From contig NZ_BSPQ01000009.1 of the NCBI RefSeq assembly GCF_030161115.1, positions 1-64,000 of the forward strand: a DNA stretch of 64,000 bases, in the 5' to 3' direction. Both the position numbers and the translations under genes were made by a program. The notes under the pieces are model-generated. The model had not been told where the DNA came from. It saw only the letters and a program-made list of their open reading frames with translations, and searched no databases. Source of the DNA: Psychromonas marina (GTDB lineage Bacteria > Pseudomonadota > Gammaproteobacteria > Enterobacterales > Psychromonadaceae). Each line of letters starts with the position of its first letter. Position 1 is the first letter of the stretch. Of this stretch, positions 54,532 to 62,936 are shown piece by piece.

Positions 54532-55295
54532 TCAAAACGTTACATCAGTGTTACTCATAAGCGACAATCGAGCCGACACGATGCAATCAGTTCCCAAGTT
54601 TAACTCTCTCGAAAAAATCTCTATATCCCAGTTAAACAACTTTGAATAAGTACTTCTACCTGTCTATCTAGATGGAATATTGGAATAAACTCCCCAAAGC
54701 TGCCTCAATACAATCATTAACCTACACAACCTCATTCAGCTTAATAGATCGTAACTATCCCAAGCAATGAAACCTCAATAATGCAAAATGAAAGACCTGA
54801 ACCTTGCCTTATTTATCGTTTAGCCCACCTTAGCGTCACTCAGTTACCTCTGAGCGTTAAAAACTATTACAGTAAATAAACATACCCATTCAGTTAAGGT
54901 TACTCAGCGTTCCCAAGAGAGCCATGTATAAACCATCTGTTTTATCTTTGTGATTCTGTTAGGCATTGGGGGAAGTGTGCGGAATAGAGGGATACCGTTA
55001 CGATTACGTCGTTTACTGTTGGAGGTTTTTTAACTTTTATTATTAATAAATCTGTAACAGATTGTTATGTTTATTATTTAATTTTACAGTGATACTTTGG
55101 TGGTTAATTTGTAGAGGGCAATGTTAACTAATATTTACGAGTTATTAAATTAACCGCAATTAAAAAACTGACTACAAAGCACTTAATACAGTTTTCCATG
55201 TATAAATGGTCTGGCTCAGCAAGTGGTTTGACAGGTAAATAGATTAAAGACTTTGTCATTCGCGCTATTCCCTATTTTCTGCCATAGGCAAAGCG
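54532..55295 (+). other. Gene-poor intergenic region
   Basis: About 760 bp after tRNA-Ser without a credible gene on either strand. I see short AT-rich dyads (for example ATCTGTAACAGAT near 55050) but no coding sequence, tRNA or recognisable insertion-sequence end. Sites next to tRNA genes are common integration targets, but no direct repeat of the tRNA 3' end is apparent. Confidence 0.4.
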
Positions 55296-55394
55296 ATAAA
55301 GCTCTTTTTTCATCAAGGTACACATCGATACTTCAACGGTGAAACGTCAACAAACACTCGACACAAAGCCAAACGTTTGCTGAACCTAGCCTAA
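55296..55394 (+). pseudogene. HigB/RelE-like toxin fragment
   Basis: A 32-codon reading, I-K-L-F-F-H-Q-G-T-H-R-Y-F-N-G-E-T, then R-H-K-A-K-R-L-L-N-L-A and a stop, follows the pattern of the HigB-type toxin N-terminus (I-K-x-F-x-H-x-G-x-x-R-F-F ... H-A-x-K-L). It has no start codon and stops after about a third of the usual length, and no antitoxin frame follows before the next gene. I read it as a degraded toxin gene; the match is short and may be chance. Confidence 0.35.
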
Positions 55395-55407
55395 AAATAA
55401 GAATCGC

Positions 55408-57102
55408 TTAAGTATGTAGGTAACGTTTTATTTTTTTAGTCGGGGTAGTGATAAACGGTTCGCGTTGCTCGGTAACTTTGGTGATTTTCGAATAGCTGGA
55501 AAGCTGAGTATTCACTGTTGTTCGAATCTCTTCTAATAGTGATAAAATATCACTGTGCAAAGCGGAATCACTGGTTTTACTGATATTGTGAGAATCATCA
55601 AACTGCTCGTAATCAATATGTATTTTTGCAACAACTTTATGTTCGAGTTCATACACAAAAGAGTCTAAAACCAATGCGTGCTGGTTAATAACAGATTCCA
55701 CCGCTTCAGGATAGATATTTTCCCCACTGGCCCCGATAATCACATTTTTACTACGGCCGTTAATGGTCAATATTCCATTTTCATCTATATATCCCAGATC
55801 GCCAGTATTTAACCAACCATCTTCGTCTAATACCTCTGCAGTACGTACCGCATCTTTATAATAACCCATCATTATATTTGGTCCGCGAACATGTAATTCA
55901 CCGTCACGTTGATCTTCAGATTGCTTATTAAAACGATATTCAACGTCAGGAACAATTAGCCCTGTTGTACCGACCTTAGTACAGCCAGGAGCAGCAGCTG
56001 CAATAATCGGCGCCGTCTCAGTCAAGCCGTAACCAATCGCATAAGGAAAATTCGCTTCAGATAAAAACGCCTCAACAAAAGGAGAGAGCTTTGAACCACC
56101 AACACCAAAAAGGCGCATTTGCCCGCCGAAACTTTCTTCGAGTTTTTTACCTGCAATCTTATTTAATTGTTTGCGCACAAAGGTAACGTTTTCATAAAGA
56201 TATTTGATCACTCTATTTTTATTAAATTGAGCCTGTACTTTTGATTTGTAAATTTTTTCAATGACCAGTGGCACACTTAACATACAGGTCGGCTGTACCT
56301 TCTGCATCGCTGCCAGAATTATTTTTGGCGAAGGTACTTTACTGATGTAATGTATGGAAGCACCCGTTGAAAAAGGGACGATAAACCCAGCAGAACACTC
56401 GTAGGTATGTGCCAAAGGCAATATGGATAGAAACTTATCTTCGCTGTGAATACCCACCATGCTTTGTATCTGCTGGAACTGCGAAATGATATTTTTATGG
56501 GATAACATTACCCCTTTAGACTGGCCAGTTGTACCCGAGGTATAGATAATCGAAGCGAGATCATTTTCATCGATTGATAAAACCTGACTGTCAGAGCGCA
56601 AATGTGCAAGATGCAGCGCTTTTTCTTTAAACAGTGCAATTTTAGAAACCAGTTCCGAGTGCTTGGATGTTTTATCTTCTAATAGCTCAAGTGATTCCAG
56701 TGAAAAAACATACTGTAGCGGTGAGCTATAGCCATCTTCATTAAATTTAGCATTGATTTTCTTAGAAACGAAGAGAGCAACAACTTCAGCATGCTTGATG
56801 ATGTGCTGAACTTCATTAAGATGAAAGTCAGGTAAAATTGGCACAACAACTGCGCCCATAGATGTGATAGCAAGGTAGACAATACCCCAATGTGGCATAT
56901 TCTCACTACAGATAGCCACTTTATCACCCTGCTTTATTCCTAACTCTTGGAAAATACTATGAAGCAGAGCAATCTTTTCTCCTGCTTGAGCATATGTTAT
57001 TTCAATATCGTCAATATTGGAGACTAAAAGTTTGTCTTCATAAAGAGAAGTTGAACGCTCAGTTAATGCGGCCAAAGTATTATTTTCAAGCTGTATGGTC
57101 AT
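55408..57102 (-). CDS. AMP-forming acyl-CoA synthetase (long-chain fatty acid-CoA ligase-like)
   Basis: 564 residues, ANL superfamily. The ATP/AMP motif is I-I-Y-T-S-G-T-T-G-Q-S-K-G (near residue 185), the second core motif G-Y-G-L-T-E-T-A-P (near 355), the hinge region G-W-L-N-T-G-D-L-G, then G-R-S-K-N-V-I-I, and the catalytic Lys is in the C-terminal T-P-T-K-K-I-K-R. Overall layout fits fatty acyl-CoA ligases that activate free fatty acids for metabolism or membrane recycling; chain length is unpredictable. Its isolation from other fatty-acid genes leaves the role open. Confidence 0.85.
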   Translation of the reverse strand: MTIQLENNTLAALTERSTSLYEDKLLVSNIDDIEITYAQAGEKIALLHSIFQELGIKQGDKVAICSENMPHWGIVYLAITSMGAVVVPILPDFHLNEVQHIIKHAEVVALFVSKKINAKFNEDGYSSPLQYVFSLESLELLEDKTSKHSELVSKIALFKEKALHLAHLRSDSQVLSIDENDLASIIYTSGTTGQSKGVMLSHKNIISQFQQIQSMVGIHSEDKFLSILPLAHTYECSAGFIVPFSTGASIHYISKVPSPKIILAAMQKVQPTCMLSVPLVIEKIYKSKVQAQFNKNRVIKYLYENVTFVRKQLNKIAGKKLEESFGGQMRLFGVGGSKLSPFVEAFLSEANFPYAIGYGLTETAPIIAAAAPGCTKVGTTGLIVPDVEYRFNKQSEDQRDGELHVRGPNIMMGYYKDAVRTAEVLDEDGWLNTGDLGYIDENGILTINGRSKNVIIGASGENIYPEAVESVINQHALVLDSFVYELEHKVVAKIHIDYEQFDDSHNISKTSDSALHSDILSLLEEIRTTVNTQLSSYSKITKVTEQREPFITTPTKKIKRYLHT

Positions 57103-57698
57103 TCAGGATCCTTAATAAAACATCGATAATTTATTCCGCCCAGTTAGCATATTAAGCTTCAGGCAAAAATTCCTGTATTCTACAAAAATCGCTTAAAGTA
57201 ATACAGAAGCTTAGGTAACAATTTTATAAACTAATTCTACTAACAAAGAGCGGGTATTAATTGCATCGATGTCGTTGCCCGCTTTTAAACTGGATAAAGG
57301 CAGAACTGTGATGGTTAATAAAACCGGACACTTTTTTAGCGACTTTATTTTATTATTACATCACAATATCTTTCATATTTAAGTCGAAAATTAGAAGTTT
57401 AAAGTAAACAACATTAATTTGTATGGGACAATAATTGACTTGAAAAGGTTTGGGTGTCCAGTTCTTATTTTTTATCATGAATAGCTGAATAGCTGAATAA
57501 CAATAAAAAGCAAAGCAGCAAAGTTACATCAAAGCCCTGCACATTAAAATCTATAATGCAGAGATATGTGTACACTGTGGGATTAGTCACTACATTTTCA
57601 AAAACATACAATAATGAGATCATGCACGTAACTATATTTCGCTTTGAGCTTAATAATCGTTTAAAACTGCTATTTCTGAGAGGCTGAGTATAAAGAAC
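57103..57698 (+). other. Intergenic region upstream of the acyl-CoA synthetase
   Basis: About 600 AT-rich bp without a credible gene. It must hold the minus-strand promoter of the acyl-CoA synthetase. A short tandem repeat of GAATAGCT (three near-copies, about 57478-57502) is the only local structure that I can support. Confidence 0.4.
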
Positions 57699-58005
57699 AT
57701 GGGTTCAGGTATTGTCTTTTGCATCAATTTCAAGTTGCCAGATGTTGTTCTTTTAAGCATTGTTGCTAAACAATATTTTATTGTGGATCGCTATGTCGAT
57801 GATGCGATTGGTGTAATGGGTAAAGACAGCGATGGAAAAGTGAGTCTGACTAAGGTGACACTTCGCCATGGTGTGTATTTTCAGGAGAAAACAGCCGACG
57901 ATAGCACCGTTAGAAGCGTTGCATCATCAAGCCCATGAACGTTGTTTTATTGCAAATTAAGTTAAAACAGAAGTTATTACTGAGGTCGTGACGCTAGAAG
58001 AGTGA
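57699..58005 (+). pseudogene. Broken OsmC-family gene
   Basis: The first frame encodes Y-V-D-D-A-I-G-V-M-G-K-D-S-D-G-K-V-S-L-T-K-V-T-L, typical of the C-terminal half of an OsmC-family peroxide or thiol-related protein. Near 57920 the frame shifts and continues L-H-H-Q-A-H-E-R-C-F-I-A-N, stop, V-K-T-E-V-I, where relatives read A-N-S-V-K; the TAA at 57958-57960 is a Ser-to-stop change. The Cys of H-E-R-C-F is the second family redox Cys. The N-terminal half is missing or unrecognisable. Confidence 0.6.
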
Positions 58006-58025
58006 AGTATATAGTAAAACTCAAT

Positions 58026-58053
58026 AAGGCCGATAACTGACTTCATATTATCG
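58026..58053. terminator. Bidirectional terminator between the OsmC relic and yigL
   Basis: AAGGCCGATAA, loop, TTATCGGCCTTTTTT: an 11-bp stem with T-run on the + strand and a shorter one on the minus strand, so it also ends the yigL transcript. Confidence 0.85.
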
Positions 58054-58070
58054 GCCTTTTTTAATTCAGG

Positions 58071-58883
58071 TTAGCTAGCCTCAACTAACAATAAATGCTC
58101 TGTTAAATAATGTGCAACCGCCTGATCGTCACTATTACCGATCACTTCTAGCGTTGGTAGTGCATTTTTAACGCGATAGTGGCTAGTGCCCATTACAATA
58201 CCTTTACCTGCCATTGTTAGCATTTCGACATCATTCATTCCATCGCCAAAAGCAATACAATCCTGCAAGGTTACGCCTTTTAATTTCGCAATTGCTTCTA
58301 GTGCGTTACCTTTTGAAACGCCTGAGTCCATAATTTCAAGACACGAAGGAGAAGAGAAAGTGACATGGGCAAAATCTGATAGTTGCGTTTTCAGTTTTTC
58401 TTCCCATCCTGCTAAATTTTCATGATCTTGCTGTTGATGAGTTAAAAATATCTTAGACACGTTTTCTAATGGTGGGTTGTTTATATCAAATAGGCTACAG
58501 GGGAAATTAGCGTGACCACACAATGTTTTTTCATCAATTTTATTGGCGAGCCAATCATCATGACGATAGATATTAATATTAATTTGAGGGTCATTTTTTA
58601 CACTATTAATCACCTGACTGATAACATCAGCCGATAAGTTTTGTTGAAAAACGAGCTCATTTTCACTGTTGTGAATACACGCGCCATTTGAGGTTATCAT
58701 ATATGCGGGGATGCCTAATTGCTCGCGCATTTGGCCAACATCAATATGATGTCGACCCGTTGCAAAAGCAAATTCTTTACCCTGTTGATGCAATTGTGTT
58801 AAGGTTTTTTGGGTGAAAGGCAGGATTTTATGATCAGATGTTAGTAAGGTGCCGTCTAAATCTGATGCCATTATTTTATACAT
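58071..58883 (-). CDS. yigL: YigL-like HAD phosphatase (Cof type)
   Basis: 270-residue Cof-type HAD phosphatase. Motif I is A-S-D-L-D-G-T-L-L, then A-T-G-R-H-H-I-D-V-G-Q, motif III Lys in V-S-K-G-N-A-L, and motif IV F-G-D-G-M-N-D. The sequence follows E. coli YigL, a pyridoxal phosphate/sugar phosphate phosphatase, throughout, including M-I-T-S-N-G-A and L-P-T-L-E-V-I-G. hpt lies upstream in the same direction with a 48-bp gap, so the two may share a transcript. Confidence 0.9.
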   Translation of the reverse strand: MYKIMASDLDGTLLTSDHKILPFTQKTLTQLHQQGKEFAFATGRHHIDVGQMREQLGIPAYMITSNGACIHNSENELVFQQNLSADVISQVINSVKNDPQININIYRHDDWLANKIDEKTLCGHANFPCSLFDINNPPLENVSKIFLTHQQQDHENLAGWEEKLKTQLSDFAHVTFSSPSCLEIMDSGVSKGNALEAIAKLKGVTLQDCIAFGDGMNDVEMLTMAGKGIVMGTSHYRVKNALPTLEVIGNSDDQAVAHYLTEHLLLVEAS

Positions 58884-58931
58884 GTTGTGTCTCTTTTTAT
58901 TTGTGTAAGGGTCAATAAAGCCCTATTAAAG

Positions 58932-59456
58932 TTATTTTATAAGCGTTGATATATACGGAATGTTGCGCTGTTTATCCTGCCAAGGTAACCCATAACCCAC
59001 TAATAAATCATCGTTTTGCATTTCATAGCCATAGCACTGGGTAACGGGGATATTAACGCGACCCGCTTTTACAAATAGGGTGGCTATGGTCAGTGATTTC
59101 AAATTAAAGCTTTCATTGAGATAGTGTGCAATCCGTTTCATCGTGCCGCCTGATTCAATCGCATCGTCGATCAAAATAACATTCTGGTTATCAAGCTTAA
59201 TATTCTCATGAAAGGCAATCGGTGAATCATTGTTTCTTTCCCCTGGCGTATGCGGGCATGAAATGGTGTCCATACCGATATCAAAGGTTAACTCTCGAAC
59301 TAAATCGGAGGTAAACAATATGCCCCCAGGTACGACGGTAATGACGATGGCACTTTGCGCTTCAAATTGTTGATTAAGCTTTGTGGCGACACGTGTTACA
59401 CCCGCTTTTATTTGGGCTTGATCGAGCACTGTTGTCCCTAAATGTTTATTCTTCAT
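58932..59456 (-). CDS. hpt: Hypoxanthine phosphoribosyltransferase
   Basis: Purine salvage enzyme converting hypoxanthine or guanine and PRPP to nucleotides; 174 residues. The PRPP-binding motif is V-I-L-I-D-D-A-I-E-S-G-G-T-M. The N-terminal V-V-P-G-G-I-L-F and the C-terminal purine-site V-G-Y-G-L-P-W fit the family. AGGAT precedes the ATG. The central sequence is diverged from E. coli Hpt, so xanthine/guanine preference is not certain. It is divergent from the LysR regulator at 59707. Confidence 0.82.
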   Translation of the reverse strand: MKNKHLGTTVLDQAQIKAGVTRVATKLNQQFEAQSAIVITVVPGGILFTSDLVRELTFDIGMDTISCPHTPGERNNDSPIAFHENIKLDNQNVILIDDAIESGGTMKRIAHYLNESFNLKSLTIATLFVKAGRVNIPVTQCYGYEMQNDDLLVGYGLPWQDKQRNIPYISTLIK

Positions 59457-59706
59457 GGGTGTATCCTCATGCTAGTTATTGACTATAAATTGAGTGCAAA
59501 GCACGAGTCCGATGAAAGGGAGTCGCTATAACTGTTGTACCCCTGTTTATTAATCAGTCGTCTAGCTAGTGGGAACGAGATGGCGAAGGTGTTCATTTTA
59601 AAGAGTGTCATCAGCGTCCTCAGTTAGGTTTTGATTGACACTATAATTGCATAACGGCACTATATTAATAAAATCGATTAATTTAATATTTACATCGGAT
59701 TGTTCT

Positions 59707-60591
59707 ATGCTAAAGCGTCTATCTAGCCATTTACCTTACTTTTCTGCGGTTGCACGAAACCTCAGTTTTTCTCATGCCGCCACTGAATTATCAGTCTCAC
59801 AGCCCTCTATTAGTTATCAAATAAAATGCTTAGAAGACAAATTAGGTTTTCAGCTGTTTGTTCGCGGGCAGGGTAGTAAGGTGGAATTAACCAATAAGGG
59901 TAATAAACTGTTTCAGGAATACGCCATTCTTGAGCGTAATTTTAATCAAGTGGTGTTGGATACTCAGGTTAATCAACATAGAACGGCATTAGCGATAACG
60001 GCGCCAGTAGATTTTGGTGTTAAGTTACTTGCCCCTATGCTGTCGACATTAGAGACGAACAAATTGATTATCAATCTCGATTTGGCAGACCAGATGGTAG
60101 AGTTAAAGAAAAGTGAGTTCGATTTCTCGATAAGAATTCATACCAATGAAAGTGGTTTAGAGTATTTACCGCTAATGACGACTAAGAATTTGTTGGTGTG
60201 TAGCCGAGATTATGCACTGGTGAACCTGCTTTCAAAGTTTGACGACATCACTGAATCACATCGTATTGTTGTCAGGTCTGCAGTAAAAAGTAATACATGG
60301 GAAAAACTCTTTGTTAAACATGGTAAGTCTTTTCATCAGCATAAAAACATGCAGGTCATTAATAATAGCTTTGGGATTTACCAAGCCATTATTGCTAATA
60401 CTGGTGTCGGTGTGTTGCCGGAATATTTTATCGATAGCAGTAATGATGAAGGGTTACACATCTTTGACGAAAATATGAGTGAAACACCTTATTATTTAGC
60501 TTACCAACCTTCATTCCTCGCTAATAAGTGGGCAACATCGATTAAAGATAAAATTATCAATAATTATAAAACCATGAAGAGTGAGCTGTAA
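59707..60591 (+). CDS. LysR-family transcriptional regulator
   Basis: 294 residues from ATG 59707; a frame extension from 59647 lacks a ribosome site. The N-terminal HTH has F-S-H-A-A-T-E-L-S-V-S-Q-P-S-I-S-Y-Q-I-K-C-L-E-D-K-L-G-F-Q-L-F-V-R, followed by a substrate-binding domain of the GcvA-like type. It is divergently placed to hpt; the ligand and targets are unknown. Confidence 0.88.
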   Translation: MLKRLSSHLPYFSAVARNLSFSHAATELSVSQPSISYQIKCLEDKLGFQLFVRGQGSKVELTNKGNKLFQEYAILERNFNQVVLDTQVNQHRTALAITAPVDFGVKLLAPMLSTLETNKLIINLDLADQMVELKKSEFDFSIRIHTNESGLEYLPLMTTKNLLVCSRDYALVNLLSKFDDITESHRIVVRSAVKSNTWEKLFVKHGKSFHQHKNMQVINNSFGIYQAIIANTGVGVLPEYFIDSSNDEGLHIFDENMSETPYYLAYQPSFLANKWATSIKDKIINNYKTMKSEL

Positions 60592-60603
60592 AAATATTAT
60601 TTT

Positions 60604-60631
60604 TTGCGTCTTTTTACAGATTGCTTCGTCT
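60604..60631 (+). promoter_or_regulatory. Putative ECF-type promoter of sigZ
   Basis: TTGCGTC (60604-60610), 16-nt spacer starting TTTTT, CGTCT (60627-60631). CGTCT is a common -10 for ECF sigma factors. The same two blocks at the same spacing occur at 62875-62902. Transcription would start about 35 nt before the sigZ ATG. Confidence 0.6.
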
Positions 60632-60671
60632 AAGCTTAGGAACATATTTATTCAATTGAGAGTCTATTTGT

Positions 60672-61211
60672 ATGATAGCTGAATGGCAAAACCACAAAGA
60701 GCAACTACGTAGCTACGTGAGCAAACGTATTGATGATCCCGATGCTGTCGATGACATTCTGCAGGATGTTTACATCAAAGCCAGTAATAATCTGCACCAA
60801 TTGAAATCAACAGGTAGTTTGAAAGGTTGGTTGTATCGTATTGCCCATAATACCATCATGGATTTTTATCGAGGACGTCAACCTTTCGAAGAATTGCCAG
60901 ACGATCTTGTTGCTGAAGAGCGCGATACGGGTAAACAGGCACGCGAGGAGTTAGCACAATGTTTACGCCCGTTGATCGACGAGTTACCAGAAAAATATGG
61001 CACACCATTACGCTTAGCTGAGTTAGAAGGGATGCCACAACAAGCGATTGCAGATAAGCTTGGTTTGTCACTTTCTGGTGCGAAGAGCAGGGTGCAGAGA
61101 AGCCGTGTTAAATTTCGTGAACAGATGATGGCTTGCTGTGATTTCGAAATGGACCAAGAGGGGATAACTGCTTATTCTCGAAAAAATCCTATTAAGCATA
61201 CTAAATGTTAA
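60672..61211 (+). CDS. sigZ: ECF sigma factor, SigZ type
   Basis: 179-residue extracytoplasmic-function sigma factor. Region 2 reads V-D-D-I-L-Q-D-V-Y-I-K-A, then G-W-L-Y-R-I-A-H-N-T-I-M-D-F-Y-R; region 4 reads L-P-E-K-Y-G-T-P-L-R-L-A-E-L-E-G and A-I-A-D-K-L-G-L-S-L-S-G-A-K-S-R-V-Q-R. The tail after region 4 has Cys residues (M-A-C-C-D-F and a terminal K-C), as in SigZ relatives, which might serve redox or metal sensing. No anti-sigma gene follows. A putative ECF promoter precedes it, suggesting autoregulation. Confidence 0.88.
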   Translation: MIAEWQNHKEQLRSYVSKRIDDPDAVDDILQDVYIKASNNLHQLKSTGSLKGWLYRIAHNTIMDFYRGRQPFEELPDDLVAEERDTGKQAREELAQCLRPLIDELPEKYGTPLRLAELEGMPQQAIADKLGLSLSGAKSRVQRSRVKFREQMMACCDFEMDQEGITAYSRKNPIKHTKC

Positions 61212-61346
61212 CCCTTTCGTTTAATGCTTTTATTTTATTTTTTAGCTAAACAAGCATACTTTCCTTATTAGTCAGCACCTATTTGACGATGACGTCGGTT
61301 TTTAATGCCCACTTCATTGCGCACTTTTTAATTTTTTGGAGAAACC

Positions 61347-62825
61347 ATGGCCCATCAATCAACCCCATTGATTGCATCGCAAATTATCGATGGAGCAAGT
61401 GAATGGGCTATTATGCATGGCGTTGCGTTCCGCCAAGCCGATAATACCGCGAGACACTGCCCATTTAGTATCGCGCCAATGACCATGCAACGAACGGTAT
61501 TTGAGCACCTACGGTCTGTGACGCCACTTATCTCGAAACTGATCAATAATGTCTCAGAAGATCATGACTTCCTGCAATCATCGCTAGGTGATGTTGCTAA
61601 AGCAGATCCGTTTTTTGCACGTTTACTCGCTTTACATCAGCAGGCACATGGTGATATTGAAAATCGACTGACACCTGCGCGTAAACCATTATTACTGATG
61701 CGCACAGACTTTATGGAAGATCGTCAACATGGTGCTAAGGTGATTGAATTCAATGGTATTGCAGCGGGAATGGCACCCTTTGGGCAACGTGCCACAGAGT
61801 TCCATGCTTTTATAAAAAATCAATGGCCACAGGTATACCAGAATTGGTCGGAAGATAGCCAATCAATACCTGCTGAGAATCATGGGCTTGAGCAACTTGC
61901 TTATGCTATTTCGCAAGCTGCTAAATCCGTTAACGCTACTTTTACCCCCACTAATCCTGATACTGAAAAATCTCAACCTACCTTTTTGATGGTGGTACAA
62001 GAAAATGAAGATAATGTTTATGATCAACATCTGCTTGAAATCGCACTGCAACAGCAAGGGATACGCACGCTAAGGCGCACCTTTGAACAACTCAGTACAC
62101 AGCTTTCAACGGGAAATAATCAACGTTTATTATTAGAAGGCGTCGGCGCAATTGATGCGCTATACCTAAGGGCTGGGTATCAGTATGTGGATTATTATTC
62201 GCCTGAGCAGGATGAATCGGTATGTTGTCATACCTTAAGCCAAACACGATTATTTATCGAGCAGCACCATGTGGCGGTGAATGCGACGTTTAGCCAACAA
62301 CTTGCGACCAGTAAAACCATGCAAATGCTACTGACCATGATGCCCGCTGAAGGCTATGCGCGCTGGGGACTTGATCTTGAACAGGCCAAATTGGTCAAAA
62401 GTGTATTAGCAGAAATGAAGCCAATCAATAAAGAGACGATTGATTGGTTTAATCGCCAAGCGGATAAACAGCAATGGGTGTTAAAAAATCAAGGTGAAGG
62501 TGGTGGGCATTGTGTATTTGGTGATGATATTAGTGAAAAATTACAGCAACTCACCGTTGAAGAATATGATGCGTGGGCATTAATGCAACGTTTATATCCC
62601 CATGAACGAGAGGTACCAACCATTGCGGTACGTGATAGTGAGCAAACACTGGTTGATGACTTAGTGAGTGAAGTTGGTTTGTTTACTGCTTATTATGATG
62701 GAAAGCCCGCCACACAGTTTGATGGTTACGCGGGTTATCTTATTCGCAGTAAACCTGCCAGTGAAAATGAGGGAGGTATTCATAGTGGTAAAGGTATTTT
62801 AGATTCCTTAGCACTGATTAACTAA
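61347..62825 (+). CDS. Eukaryotic-type glutathione synthetase
   Basis: 492-residue ATP-grasp protein matching the eukaryotic glutathione synthetase family, which is unrelated in sequence to bacterial GshB. Diagnostic blocks: K-V-I-E-F-N-G-I-A-A-G-M, the glycine-rich loop V-L-K-N-Q-G-E-G-G-G (near residue 385), and the C-terminal L-I-R-S-K, then E-G-G-I-H-S-G-K-G-I-L-D-S loop that closes over substrate. The ATG has GGAG upstream. It could make glutathione or ligate another gamma-glutamyl or peptide thiol. No gamma-glutamylcysteine synthetase is nearby. It lies 135 bp after sigZ with no terminator between. Confidence 0.85.
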   Translation: MAHQSTPLIASQIIDGASEWAIMHGVAFRQADNTARHCPFSIAPMTMQRTVFEHLRSVTPLISKLINNVSEDHDFLQSSLGDVAKADPFFARLLALHQQAHGDIENRLTPARKPLLLMRTDFMEDRQHGAKVIEFNGIAAGMAPFGQRATEFHAFIKNQWPQVYQNWSEDSQSIPAENHGLEQLAYAISQAAKSVNATFTPTNPDTEKSQPTFLMVVQENEDNVYDQHLLEIALQQQGIRTLRRTFEQLSTQLSTGNNQRLLLEGVGAIDALYLRAGYQYVDYYSPEQDESVCCHTLSQTRLFIEQHHVAVNATFSQQLATSKTMQMLLTMMPAEGYARWGLDLEQAKLVKSVLAEMKPINKETIDWFNRQADKQQWVLKNQGEGGGHCVFGDDISEKLQQLTVEEYDAWALMQRLYPHEREVPTIAVRDSEQTLVDDLVSEVGLFTAYYDGKPATQFDGYAGYLIRSKPASENEGGIHSGKGILDSLALIN

Positions 62826-62874
62826 TCATTAATTGCCTCATAAATTACCTTTGTCGAAGGAGAGGGAAAAATAG

Positions 62875-62902
62875 TTGCGTCTTTTTTGGGGCAGCTGCGT
62901 CT
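62875..62902 (+). promoter_or_regulatory. Putative SigZ-type promoter upstream of the C-S lyase gene
   Basis: TTGCGTC (62875-62881), 16-nt spacer beginning TTTTTT, CGTCT (62898-62902), 34 bp before the ATG. Blocks and spacing equal those before sigZ; the wider similarity includes TTGCGTCTTTTT and GCTNCGTCT. Confidence 0.6.
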
Positions 62903-62936
62903 TATTAATAACAGGTTAATATAATAGGATAAAAAA

